Notes under the pieces: generated by a model
Seen by the model: the letters and a program-made list of their open reading frames with translations, nothing else
Told to the model about the DNA's origin: nothing
The model's database searches: none
Program-made: the position numbers and the translations under genes
Shown: in pieces, positions 25,279 through 35,000 of the stretch
Position numbering within the stretch: the first letter of the stretch is position 1
How the letters are laid out: every line of letters starts with the position of its first letter
Assembly: GCF_000374585.1 (NCBI RefSeq)
Contig: NZ_KB894656.1
Coordinates: 1-64,000, forward strand
Direction: 5' to 3'
Origin: Phocaeicola barnesiae DSM 18169 = JCM 13652
GTDB taxonomy: Bacteria; Bacteroidota; Bacteroidia; Bacteroidales; Bacteroidaceae
DNA length: 64,000 nucleotides

Positions 25279-27297
25279 ATGTCACAACAAGAAGACGATT
25301 TGAGGGCATTGGCGAAAATCATGGATTTTCTGCGTGCCGTGAGTATCATTTTAGTGGTCATGAACGTGTACTGGTTCTGCTACGAAGCCATCCGGCTGTG
25401 GGGCGTGAACATCGGCGTGGTGGACAAAATCCTTCTGAACTTCGACCGCACGGCGGGGCTGTTCCATTCCATTCTCTACACGAAGCTGTTTTCCGTCCTT
25501 TTGCTTGCCTTGTCCTGTCTGGGTACGAAGGGTGTCAAGGGTGAGAAAATCACTTGGGGGAGAATCTGGACAGCATTTGCCGTCGGGTTCGTGCTGTTTT
25601 TCCTGAACTGGTGGTTGCTGCCCCTGCCGCTGCCGCTTGAAGCGGTGACGGGACTGTATGTCCTTACCATTGGAACGGGCTATGTCTGCCTGTTGATGGG
25701 TGGTCTGTGGATGAGCCGCCTGTTGAAACACAATTTGATGGAGGATGTTTTCAACAACGAGAACGAGAGTTTCATGCAGGAAACGAGGCTTATCGAAAGC
25801 GAGTATTCGGTCAATCTGCCGACACGTTTCTATTACAGGAAACGCTGGAACAACGGTTGGATCAATGTAGTTAATCCCTTCCGTGCGTCCATCGTGTTGG
25901 GTACGCCGGGCAGCGGCAAGTCCTATGCCGTGGTAAACAATTTTATCAAGCAACAGATTGAAAAGGGCTTTAGTCAATACATCTACGATTTCAAGTATCC
26001 CGACCTATCTACTATTGCCTACAACCATTTGCTGAACCACCCGGACGGCTACAAGGTAAAGCCGAAGTTCTATGTGATCAACTTCGACGACCCGCGACGC
26101 TCTCATCGGTGCAATCCCATTCACCCGGATTTTATGGAAGATATTACGGATGCCTATGAGAGTGCCTACACAATAATGCTCAACCTCAATAAAACGTGGG
26201 TGCAAAAGCAGGGCGACTTCTTCGTGGAGTCACCTATCATTCTGTTTGCCAGTATTATCTGGTATCTCAAAATCTATCAGAACGGGAAGTTTTGCACGTT
26301 TCCCCATGCTATCGAGTTTCTGAACCGCCGTTACGAGGATATATTTCCGATACTGACCTCTTATCCGGAGCTGGAGAACTACCTTTCGCCGTTCATGGAT
26401 GCGTGGCTTGGAGGGGCTGCGGAGCAGCTCATGGGTCAGATAGCGTCGGCAAAAATCCCGCTTTCGAGGATGATTTCACCGCAGCTCTACTGGGTGATGT
26501 CAGACAGCGAGTTTACGCTGGACATCAACAATCCCGAAGAGCCGAAAATCCTCTGCGTGGGTAACAATCCCGACCGTCAGAATATCTACGGTGCGGCACT
26601 CGGTCTGTATAATTCCCGTATCGTGAAGCTCATCAACAAGAAGGGGATGCTGAAGTCATCGGTCATCATCGACGAGTTGCCCACAATATACTTCAAAGGG
26701 TTGGACAATCTTATAGCTACCGCCCGAAGCAACAAGGTTGCCGTGTGTCTGGGCTTTCAGGATTTCAGCCAGTTAGTGCGTGACTACGGGGACAAAGAGG
26801 CGAAAGTGGTGATGAACACTGTCGGCAATATTTTCTCCGGTCAGGTGGTGGGGGAAACAGCCAAGACGCTCTCCGAGCGGTTCGGTAAGGTGTTGCAGAA
26901 ACGGCAGTCCATCTCCATCAACCGGCAGGATGTTTCCACCTCCATCAACACGCAGATGGACGCGCTCATTCCACCGAGTAAGATTTCCGGGCTTACGCAG
27001 GGAATGTTTGTCGGTTCTGTATCCGACAACTTCAACGAGCGTATCGAGCAGAAGATTTTTCATTGCGAGATTGTGGTGGATGCCGAAAAGGTGAAACGGG
27101 AAGAAAGTGCCTACAAGAAAATTCCCGTCATTACAAACTTCACGGACGAGGACGGCAACGACCGCATGAAGGAAACGGTGCAGGCGAACTACCGGCGCAT
27201 CAAGGAAGAGGTGAAGCAGATTGTGCAGGAGGAACTGGAGCGTATCAAAAACGATCCGGTGCTGTGTAAACTGCTACCAGATAATGAGACTGTCTAA
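25279..27297 (+). CDS. mobC: Type IV coupling protein MobC (VirD4/TraG family, YWFCY domain)
   Basis: A 672-residue membrane ATPase. The N-terminal membrane domain contains VVMNVYWFCYEA, the YWFCY signature of Bacteroidales coupling proteins, plus three more hydrophobic segments by residue 155. The Walker A motif is GTPGSGKSYAVVNN (about residue 212) and Walker B is SVIIDELPTIYF. It links the relaxosome to the Tra channel. The last two residues (TV) and the TAA stop lie inside a 14-bp inverted repeat of the adjoining small element, so the native C terminus may have been replaced. Confidence 0.93.
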   Translation: MSQQEDDLRALAKIMDFLRAVSIILVVMNVYWFCYEAIRLWGVNIGVVDKILLNFDRTAGLFHSILYTKLFSVLLLALSCLGTKGVKGEKITWGRIWTAFAVGFVLFFLNWWLLPLPLPLEAVTGLYVLTIGTGYVCLLMGGLWMSRLLKHNLMEDVFNNENESFMQETRLIESEYSVNLPTRFYYRKRWNNGWINVVNPFRASIVLGTPGSGKSYAVVNNFIKQQIEKGFSQYIYDFKYPDLSTIAYNHLLNHPDGYKVKPKFYVINFDDPRRSHRCNPIHPDFMEDITDAYESAYTIMLNLNKTWVQKQGDFFVESPIILFASIIWYLKIYQNGKFCTFPHAIEFLNRRYEDIFPILTSYPELENYLSPFMDAWLGGAAEQLMGQIASAKIPLSRMISPQLYWVMSDSEFTLDINNPEEPKILCVGNNPDRQNIYGAALGLYNSRIVKLINKKGMLKSSVIIDELPTIYFKGLDNLIATARSNKVAVCLGFQDFSQLVRDYGDKEAKVVMNTVGNIFSGQVVGETAKTLSERFGKVLQKRQSISINRQDVSTSINTQMDALIPPSKISGLTQGMFVGSVSDNFNERIEQKIFHCEIVVDAEKVKREESAYKKIPVITNFTDEDGNDRMKETVQANYRRIKEEVKQIVQEELERIKNDPVLCKLLPDNETV

Positions 27298-27423
27298 CAA
27301 GTCCCCAAAATTGAAAATTATCCCTATCGAAGTTTGAAGTGACCCCCAAAAGTTGGATACAATTTTTTTGGGGGGCACTTCAGTTCTGACGGGTAAAATC
27401 GTAAAATTCGGACTTGTTAGACA
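27291..27423. mobile_element. MITE-like inverted-repeat element at the mobC 3' end
   Basis: Perfect 14-bp terminal repeats TGTCTAACAAGTCC and GGACTTGTTAGACA bound 133 bases. Inside, TGAAGTGaCCCCCAAAA and its near mirror copy TTTTGGGGGGCACTTCA face each other. The inner ends resemble IS3/IS150-type tips. No ORF fits. It lies between the convergent mobC and KAP genes and could also act as a terminator for both. Confidence 0.6.
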
Positions 27424-27428
27424 AATAC

Positions 27429-30400
27429 TTACGCGGTTTCAACCTCAGGTACTGAATCTATCGAATTGACAAATTTAACCAATTGCGGATCTGAATCTTT
27501 TTGTATGTGGTTTCGGAGACTCTTTTTCAATTCATAAGCATCATCCCCTGCTGTATTTATTAAATCCATATAAAAATCTTTGTTTTGCAGAATCAATGAA
27601 CGGCATGCCCCATCGGAAATTACAGGTTTCACTATTTTATCAATAACGTCTCCAGCTTGACTTTTCAAATTACCATGCGATCTAAGCCATGTTTCGAAAA
27701 ATTGAAACTTTATTGCATTGATAGTCTTTTTACCGATGCAGAAATCATTTCTTATATCGGTAACTGTCGATTTAATTTTTCGTTTATCCAATCTTTCAAC
27801 TATATTCTTGAAACAATTAGGGAAAGGATTCAAACTTTGAGTTCCAGAAGCAATATCCATCAGAATCTTTTTGCCAAATTCAGTCAAGTTATCTGGCAAG
27901 GATTTGATTTTAGCCAGTAAATGTTTTATTGCGACAAACCAATAATATGATGTATGTGCTGTTCTTTGGGCGTATAATGTATCAACACTTATTTCAGACA
28001 ACGCTTCGAACGCTATTTTATTGATATGATCGGTCAGGACATTGCTTATTTTAGTGGTCAAATCGTAAAAAGATGCGTCAGGAATTACATCTTTAATATT
28101 GTTCTTAGTGATATACTTATCCAAATCGGTATTCCACTCTGCTAAATGCTCGATAAATACCTCATCCGTTACACCTATTCTGTTCTTAATATCTTCAAAT
28201 TGGGGCAATATGTCTGAGAGCAATAATTTATAGCCAAGTTTATGATTTACCATGTATTGTAGTGTTTCATTTAATAGCGGTATATTCCATCCCACACTAT
28301 TTACTAATAAGTCTCCATGATCCACATAATAGTCCATGAGTTCTGCAACATATTTTATATCTCCACCCTCTATTAAGGAAACGGAATGACCATGTGCCAA
28401 TTGCATGGCGACTAAATCGTAATATCCAGACTCTTTAATGTTTCGGCCATCAGTTTCTAATTCAGAATGCAACTGATTTATGTAGGTTGAATCTAACGTT
28501 ACAGGTAAAGGTCTTTCTTCGTCAGATGCCAATAAACGATAGGTTGTAAATATAGCCCCTATATTATCTTTATTTACATTCTGTTCATCAATGCAATTCG
28601 TGATCGCTTGCAAAAGCGTTGGAAACGTATAGGTAGAATTATCTTTTAACGTTTTTACAATATCTGCATGGTCGAAATTATCGGGTAGTAAGTTTGCCAA
28701 ATAATTATCGAGCGCCTCCGAATTTGTTGCTACTTGATAATATTTATATGCTTTAGTTGTCGCGTTATCCCGATAGGCAGCATCTGTTGCATTTGCAGCT
28801 TGAATATAATCGATAAATGTATTTGGCTTGACTGTTTTTGCTTCAATCAATGACGTAAAATCGCACGCCAACTTATTTTGCGCAATAAACCTGTCTATTG
28901 CATCTAACGTTTTGAAATAGTCGCCGCCATTGAAGTCATTGAACCGAACTATCTTCTTATATAATTGAGCAATCACATGGTTTTGGCTTTCCGTGTCTAA
29001 ATGCAACAGCAGTTCTTGGTATTCGACAGGGAACACCTGCTTCTCTATGGATTCTTTTAATTTCAATTGTGCTATTCTTTGCCATACACGCAGAATAACA
29101 TCGCTCTTTCGAGTTAATTTATGCAAACAATGTATAATCTTATCGATAAGCGCATTGTCCATACATTGTATAACTTCTTCTAATACAGTGTCAAATTGTT
29201 TATTAGTCTCTGCATATTGATTTATGTCGTGGTCTTCTTCTCCGTTGATGCAGCCTTCAATATATTTTTTCAATGGAATTTGTCGAGCATCTTCAACATC
29301 GACACCATATACCAAAGCTGCAATTTCGCGTTGTGTTTGCAGATCATTGTTAATTATTGTTTGAATGCCATTCAGATAGTCGCCGGACAATATTTGTTCT
29401 ACTGGATTTGCCAGAATATCCGTCTTCTTCAAACAGAACAATGCTATGTTTATCATCAAAATTTCGTTACACCACTCTTGTTTAAGAGCGACCATCTCAT
29501 TGATATATGATATAATTTCCCTAACATTGGCATTAGGATTTACCAATCTGAATATCCGATTTATAGTTTCTTTCGCTTCATTTTCTGTTTCTCCAAATGC
29601 TTCAACAAACAGTTTGTTGAATATACTTCGATAGTCGGTAATAACAGGAGGAGCAACACGATAAACAATAGGGAAAGTTTTATTGATAAAATACTTGGTC
29701 AGTTGTTTCGTTTGTTCGTCGGTCTCATCTCCGAATGCACAAGCTAAATGTGTTTCATCGAAAGGAATAACAGCCCAAACATTTTCAAAACCGCTATCGG
29801 CGAAGAACGTATGGATAGAAGACCATAATTCTTTTACTTTTTCAGCGGGGAGACGATCCATGTTGTCAAAAACAAGGACTAATTTACGTTGTCCTTTTTC
29901 CTTGATAAAATCAGAAATGTCTTGCATCCATGTTTTGAACTCGTAAACCGTTGGTTCGTCTTCGCTCAAAGTCTCATAGCAAACGTCCTTTTCGACTTTA
30001 TCTTGATAAATAGCTAACATATAACTCCATCCATATTTATGATCTTTGCTATATGCCCATTTCCAAACGCACAATGCAATAAGAACTGGCAGTGCAGCTA
30101 TGATAATAGACAATAAAGAAAACCACCATGTTGTGGGTGTAGGTTTTACTGCATACGCAATAAATGTAAATATCGGAGTTAAAACTGCAACCAAAAATGC
30201 CGCAACCATACCATTACTGATAAGGGGATATTTTTCGGTTACGGTCTCCGTTTTACGGGCTAATAAATATTTCAGCTTTTCAGACCATGATACGGTTTTC
30301 GTACCTCCACCTTTGACTTTTATTGTTGCATTTCCAGATAGGATACCATCATCAATAAGTTTGCTTGTAAGCAATTCCAATATAGAGCGGCGTTGCAAGT

Positions 30401-30683
30401 CCTCTTGATGTCCCCATGCGTCATACTCAAAAAAGTAATAGTCGTCTGATAATTCACGTTCCAACATTTTAACCACGTTGGATTTTCCAGATCCCTAAAT
30501 ACCTTCGATGCCGATAATTCGAGGTAAAGTACATTCCTCATCCAATGAATCATTCTGACAAAAATGGCGAGCAATAGTTTTTGCCAACCTTTCTTGCGAA
30601 CCTCCATCGAATTTGTCAATACCACACGGTTTATTTTGGATAAACCGCGGATATTGCTGTTTGGATTGTAGTTTTGTTTCCAT
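27429..30683 (-). pseudogene. KAP-family membrane P-loop NTPase, interrupted by an amber codon in Walker A
   Basis: Read through, this is a protein of about 1084 residues. The first 62 residues end IIGIEGI, a TAG codon follows at 30495-30497, and the same frame continues GSGKSNVVKML. The site therefore reads GIEGI-stop-GSGKS. KAP NTPases often have Trp here (WGSGKS), so one TGG to TAG change explains it. Two membrane spans (VAAFLVAVLTPIFTFIAYAV and WWFSLLSIIIAALPVLIALCVW) precede Walker B (RKLVLVFDNMDRLP), the KAP layout. The remaining 700 residues are helical. A product from the internal ATG at 30476 would lack the P-loop. AT-rich, so recently acquired. Sixteen bases behind the DUF4143 ATPase gene. 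Confidence 0.82.
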
Positions 30684-30699
30684 ATACGTAATTTATTGA

Positions 30700-31830
30700 T
30701 TATACGAACTCCAAATAATTCTCCCGATTTACCACATGAAACTCGGCATAGGGATAGGCTTCTTGGAAGGCTTTCGGTGCGGCCGGCATTTTATTTCCCC
30801 ACTTGAACTCCAAGGCGGTAAGACTGTCGGCACTCTCCTCAATCAGGTCGATTTCCTGTTTGTCGTAGGTGCGCCAGAAATAGAACTCCCTGTGCAGTCC
30901 CTCATTGAAGTTCGCTTTGCGCCGCTCTCCGATGATGTAGTTCTCCCACAGCGCACCGACATCCTGCCGAATGGCCAGCGGTGAGAAAGCCCCGATAATG
31001 GCATTGCGAATGCCGTTGTCGTAGAAGTACCACTTGCCAGCTTTTGTAACCTCCTTGCGTAGGTTACGCGAATAAGCCCCCAGACGATAGATAACGAAGA
31101 CCTTTTCCAATAGGTCGAGGTATTTTTCAACGGTCGTCTTGCTCATGCCGAGTTGTTTACCTAACTCTTCGTAAGAAACTTCGCTGCCCAACTGAAAAGC
31201 TATCAATCGCAGTAGATCGCGCATCTTGCTCGAATTTTTTAAGCCGTCAATTGCTAAGATATCTTTAAGCAGGTATGCACCGACAATATCACGTAGGTAG
31301 TCTGTTTTACGTTCATAGTTCTCCATCATTACTACTTCGGGATAGGAACCGTAAATCAAGCGCGCTTCGAGGTTCTGGCGGGTTTCAAGTGCCGTTTCCG
31401 TCTGTGCGATTTCCCGTTGCGAGAATGGTGTAAGGAGAAATTGCGTACTGCGGCCGACCAACGGTTCACCAGTCTTATTCAGCAAATCGAATGACGAAGA
31501 ACCACTTGCCAAGACACTTATTCCCGGTATTTCATCAACTATCAACTTCAGAATACTACCGATTTGTGGTATGTTCTGTGCCTCATCAATAGCCAGCAAA
31601 TCAATACCATCCAATAAATGCCGATAATTGGCTATTGAGCGATTCTCCAATAGTGCTAATGTGTCGTAGTCTTCGCCGTTGAGCATCATCGTCCTACCTG
31701 AATAGTTGTCCACAATTTTACGCATCATTACCGTTTTACCAACACGGCGAGCACCAAAAATCAGTACTGCTTTATTGGGCGCGATTCGTGCTGTAATCTT
31801 CTCTTGAAGTATTCTATTTACTGTTTCCAT
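30700..31830 (-). CDS. AAA ATPase with DUF4143 domain
   Basis: A 376-residue protein. The Walker A motif is IFGARRVGKTVMMRK (about residues 24-38), Walker B is DLLAIDEAQNIPQ, and the sensor is VLASGSSSFDLL. A winged-helix segment (SYEELGKQLGMSKTTVEKYLDLL) follows at about 215-240 and then the DUF4143 nuclease-like domain (ALWENYIIGERRK, EIDLIEES, ALEFKWGNK, the D-ExK pattern). Such proteins are widespread, often linked to mobile or defence loci, with no settled role. It is the first gene of a two-gene AT-rich cargo operon. A -7 box (TATCTTTG) lies 18 bases upstream, and two near-identical 15-base repeats lie further up. Confidence 0.9.
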   Translation of the reverse strand: METVNRILQEKITARIAPNKAVLIFGARRVGKTVMMRKIVDNYSGRTMMLNGEDYDTLALLENRSIANYRHLLDGIDLLAIDEAQNIPQIGSILKLIVDEIPGISVLASGSSSFDLLNKTGEPLVGRSTQFLLTPFSQREIAQTETALETRQNLEARLIYGSYPEVVMMENYERKTDYLRDIVGAYLLKDILAIDGLKNSSKMRDLLRLIAFQLGSEVSYEELGKQLGMSKTTVEKYLDLLEKVFVIYRLGAYSRNLRKEVTKAGKWYFYDNGIRNAIIGAFSPLAIRQDVGALWENYIIGERRKANFNEGLHREFYFWRTYDKQEIDLIEESADSLTALEFKWGNKMPAAPKAFQEAYPYAEFHVVNRENYLEFV

Positions 31831-32131
31831 ACCTTATAAAATATAATGCAAAGATAATCATATTTTTTTAATTGGCGAATTTTACAAAAAAAACGGGCTA
31901 TTAAATGGCGATTTTTACAACCACAATCTTATGGAAGTTGTTTCATTGTTTTTAGTAATGATATATGTTCATACTATGATGACTCAATAATTTACCAGAC
32001 ATACGTTTCTGAAATTTGTCCTTATAGGAATGAAAAACTCACATATATTGTGCTAATTAATATATAATTAAATGAAAATAAAAAGACAGGATACGAGTAT
32101 TCCTGTCTTCTCATATGTAATGGATATTTTT
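31831..32131. promoter_or_regulatory. Promoter region of the cargo operon, with direct repeats
   Basis: On the minus strand TATCTTTG (31849-31856) is a consensus -7 box upstream of the ATPase gene. TGGCGAATTTTACAA (31873-31887) and TGGCGATTTTTACAA (31906-31920) are direct repeats with one mismatch, 33 bases apart and three turns of the helix, suggesting a regulator site. The rest is AT-rich, with the rteC terminator at its right end. Confidence 0.55.
32083..32109 (-). terminator. rteC terminator
   Basis: The arms AAGACAGGA and TCCTGTCTT, extended by ATAC/GTAT with a bulge, form a hairpin 23 bases after the rteC stop. TTTTATTTTC follows on the minus strand. Confidence 0.7.
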
Positions 32132-32737
32132 TTATTTTCTCATCCGCTCCAACTCCTCATCACGCAACATTCTCTCGTTCAGTTTTTCCTGCATCCTGTC
32201 AATGAAATAGGTGCGGCTTTCGTTCTTCCGGCGTTTGATATCAGTGTAGAAGCGGTAGCAGTCTTTAGAATCAACCCCGAATATCTTATAGAGAAGTGGG
32301 GCGAGCTGTTTGAGCGGCATATTGCCGTTGTTGATGCAGCCCATCACGTCTATGCCGTAGATAAGTTCCACGAGGTCGATGGCATTGCCCGTCCATTGAA
32401 GAAGGCTGGCGGTGGTTTCTGTTGCGTTGTTGGCGGATATTAGTGGTGGCACTTGGGGCGTGGCAAGGAATTTCTGCATCTTTCTTACGAAAGACAGAGC
32501 CTTGCTGACGTAGGCGGCAATCTCTCTTTTTTCTTCTGACAGATTACGTACGGGATGGTGCTGCAACTCGATTTCGATGTAGGCAAGCGCGATGACGGTA
32601 AGGTTCATGTCCATGCCGCCGTTGCACAGTTCGATCACTTGGGTGGCGAAAGCCGTGTATGCCGTTTCCATATTGCAGTCGCCGGCTTCGTTTATCAGGC
32701 GGAAAAAGTCGGTTTCCGCCAGCAAGAAATAATTCAT
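32132..32737 (-). CDS. rteC: Excision regulator RteC
   Basis: A 201-residue mostly helical protein starting MNYFLLAETDFFRLI. The C-terminal part (KIFGVDSKDCYRFYTDIKRRKNESRTYF) has the winged-helix-like region of RteC, and the protein ends in a charged helix. In CTnDOT, RteB activates rteC and RteC activates the xis2c promoter. The start at 32737 matches the known N terminus; the longer frame upstream is Cys/Arg-rich and not conserved-looking. Confidence 0.9.
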   Translation of the reverse strand: MNYFLLAETDFFRLINEAGDCNMETAYTAFATQVIELCNGGMDMNLTVIALAYIEIELQHHPVRNLSEEKREIAAYVSKALSFVRKMQKFLATPQVPPLISANNATETTASLLQWTGNAIDLVELIYGIDVMGCINNGNMPLKQLAPLLYKIFGVDSKDCYRFYTDIKRRKNESRTYFIDRMQEKLNERMLRDEELERMRK

Positions 32738-32821
32738 GGTTCTGTCAATTTTGAAAATTACACTTTGTTTTCTGCGTGCGCACATGAATATAATTGGCAA
32801 AAAACGCGGCAGAAAATAAAA

Positions 32822-32854
32822 AATCCAACACTCAATTTTACAAAGTGCTGGATT
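32822..32854 (-). terminator. Terminator after the RibD-like gene
   Basis: AATCCAACAC and GTGCTGGATT pair over 10 bases with one mismatch across a 13-base loop. On the minus strand TTTTTTATTTTC follows. It separates the RibD-like gene from the rteC promoter. Confidence 0.6.
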
Positions 32855-32975
32855 TCAGAGGTATAAAATTCAGTATTTTTTCACAAGGACAAATTATCTC
32901 CGACTTAAATTGTTTGTAATCGGAACATTTATTCTATTCCTGAAAATAGAAATGTATGCTTGCCGCACATTTTGG

Positions 32976-33398
32976 CTATCTTGCTTTTTTATCAAGGATA
33001 TAGATAATGCGACATACACCGTTGGGATAGCTTTTCAAAGAGGAAAGCGTCCAGTGTTGCTCTGGCAGAGCCGACTTAAAAAAATGTCGTCCGCTTCCGG
33101 ATATGAAAGGAACGGTGTATAGTATGATTTCATCCACAGCGTGCATCCGCAGCAGTCCGTTTATATAGTCTGCCGTGTCCGGTGTGGCTTCCGCGAGGTA
33201 ACGGATGTTTGTGCAGTCTTTTCTCCATTCGTGCAGCATTGAAATGGAATAGTCCGGTGTCACACGGTAAAAGGCTTTCTTCCTGATTTCATCAAGACCG
33301 CAACGGTCAAGGCACAAATCCTGATGTGCTTTATCATATAACTCTGAAGAAAGACATCCGTCCATCGTCAGTACGGCGAGAATCTGAACTTTACCCAT
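32976..33398 (-). CDS. RibD C-terminal/dihydrofolate reductase-like protein
   Basis: A 140-residue protein resembling the reductase half of RibD or DHFR-like proteins: an N-terminal VQILAVLTMDGCLSS strand-turn and the C-terminal DEIILYTVPFISGSGRHFF with a KSYPNGVCRIIYIL end. It is shorter than enzymatic RibD reductase domains, and an NADPH motif is not obvious, so activity is uncertain. CTnDOT-type elements carry such a gene between rteB and rteC, so it is backbone. A long hairpin precedes it. Confidence 0.75.
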   Translation of the reverse strand: MGKVQILAVLTMDGCLSSELYDKAHQDLCLDRCGLDEIRKKAFYRVTPDYSISMLHEWRKDCTNIRYLAEATPDTADYINGLLRMHAVDEIILYTVPFISGSGRHFFKSALPEQHWTLSSLKSYPNGVCRIIYILDKKAR

Positions 33399-33480
33399 AA
33401 TCGTTTCCTTTCGTTAGGCAAGGGTAAAAAAGTAGCGTGCAATTCACACTACCTTCAAGCGATGGCTCTGGTAAAGCCTT

Positions 33481-33546
33481 TACGGAGAGTACGTGAATGC
33501 ACGCTATGCGTAAGCATAGCATAAGCATCACGCAATCGTCTCCGTA
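33481..33546. repeat. Long stem-loop between rteB and the RibD-like gene
   Basis: TACGGAGA and TCTCCGTA close the base. ACGTGAATGC pairs imperfectly with GCATCACG, and CTATGC with GCATAG around a GTAA tetraloop. The 66-base fold has GNRA-like features in the loop and would form a leader structure for the downstream gene or a processing site. Confidence 0.6.
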
Positions 33547-33677
33547 GTTCCAATTTACCAGATTTTCGCTTGAAACGCCTTGCGGTCTTATCCTATATGT
33601 TGGCGGCGAAAAGCTCCTGCCAATCGCCGTTTTTCTCAAATGTTATGCAAAGATAGCCAAATTCAGTGAATTACGGG

Positions 33678-35000
33678 CTATGATTGCTTGAATTTATATT
33701 TAAGTCCATACTCTTCAAGTTTGCTGTATAGTGTTGTCCTGCCTATGCCGAGCAGTTCTGCGGCGACACTCCGGTTGCCGTTTGCCTGTTTCAACGCACG
33801 CAATATCCGCTCCTTATCCTCCGCGTCATTGCGCAAGGCGAAGCTGACAGTAGAGGTCGGTTTCGTCACGGCAAGTTCCAGATGCTCTTTCATGACAACA
33901 CCTTCCTGCGCCTGCAATACAGCACCCATAACTTTCTGCCGAAGTTCCCGCACGTTGCCCGGCCATGCGTGTGTCAGCAACGCTTTACGTGCTTCGGAAC
34001 TGAACCCGCTCACGCTACACTCCAGCTCTCTGTTTGCCATATCACGGAAGAACTCTGCCAGCGGCATAATGTCTTCTTGACAGTCACGCAACGGAGGAAC
34101 GGTTATCCCGAAGTCGTGCAGGCGGTACAGAAGATCCTGCCGAAAACGCTTTTCATTCACCGATACCTCCAAATCTTCATTGGTAGCAGCGATGATGCGG
34201 ACATTGAAATTCCGGTCTGCCTTGTCTCCGACCGGGCGATACCGCCTCTCCTGTATGGCACGGAGCAACATCTGTTGGGTTTCCAACGCGAGGTTTCCTA
34301 CCTCGTCCAGAAACAACGTGCCGCCTTCCGCCTCATGGAAATATCCTTTCTTGGCATTGTCCGCACCTGTAAATGCACCTTTGACGTGTCCGAAGAAAGC
34401 CGACGGTGCAAGCTCTTTGGAGAGTGAACCGCAGTCCACCGCCACAAATGGCTTGCCTGCACGTTTGCTCTTGTCATGCAACAGGTGGGCAATATGCTCC
34501 TTGCCCGTGCCGTTCTCACCAAATATCATCACGCTCATATCGGTGGCGGCTACCAGCCTTATGCGGTGCATGATTTTCTGAAAGGCGGAACCTTCACGGG
34601 CGAATATAGGCATACGGCGTTGTCCTGCCTGACGTTCTTTCAGTATGGAACGGATCAGGGGGACAAGTTTATCCTCCACAAGCTGTTTGGGAATATAGTC
34701 TATCGAGCCGAGTTTCATGCTTTCCACGGCGGTATTAACTTCGGCGTAGTCGGTCATAATGATGAAGGGCTGCATCTTTCCCTCCTTTCGCATCCAGCAC
34801 AAAAGGTCTATGCCACTGCCGTCAGGCAGACGCAGGTCGGCAACCACGATATCATTATCTGTTGCCTGTTGCAGATGTTTCTTCGCGGTTGAGAGGTGGT
34901 AAGCCTTCATATTGCGGTAGCCCTCCCGTGACAGCATATTGCAGACATATTCGCAATACACGATGTTGTCTTCCACCACAATTATTTTTGTCTTATTCAT
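33678..35000 (-). CDS. rteB: Sigma-54-type response regulator RteB
   Basis: A 440-residue NtrC-family regulator. The receiver domain (residues 1-120) has its phosphorylated Asp in DNDIVVADLRLPDGSG. The AAA+ domain shows Walker A GENGTGKEHIAH, the sigma-54 contact loop GAFTGADNAKKG and Walker B GGTLFLDEVG. A Fis-type helix-turn-helix ends the protein (NRSVAAELLGIGRTTLYSKLEEYG). In CTnDOT, RteB activates rteC in response to the RteA kinase. The start overlaps the rteA stop by eight bases. Confidence 0.95.
   Translation of the reverse strand: MNKTKIIVVEDNIVYCEYVCNMLSREGYRNMKAYHLSTAKKHLQQATDNDIVVADLRLPDGSGIDLLCWMRKEGKMQPFIIMTDYAEVNTAVESMKLGSIDYIPKQLVEDKLVPLIRSILKERQAGQRRMPIFAREGSAFQKIMHRIRLVAATDMSVMIFGENGTGKEHIAHLLHDKSKRAGKPFVAVDCGSLSKELAPSAFFGHVKGAFTGADNAKKGYFHEAEGGTLFLDEVGNLALETQQMLLRAIQERRYRPVGDKADRNFNVRIIAATNEDLEVSVNEKRFRQDLLYRLHDFGITVPPLRDCQEDIMPLAEFFRDMANRELECSVSGFSSEARKALLTHAWPGNVRELRQKVMGAVLQAQEGVVMKEHLELAVTKPTSTVSFALRNDAEDKERILRALKQANGNRSVAAELLGIGRTTLYSKLEEYGLKYKFKQS

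Noticed and set aside
33391..33639. 82-residue frame over the stem-loop between rteB and the RibD-like gene
   Set aside because: It follows the inverted repeat rather than protein-like composition and lacks a plausible start.
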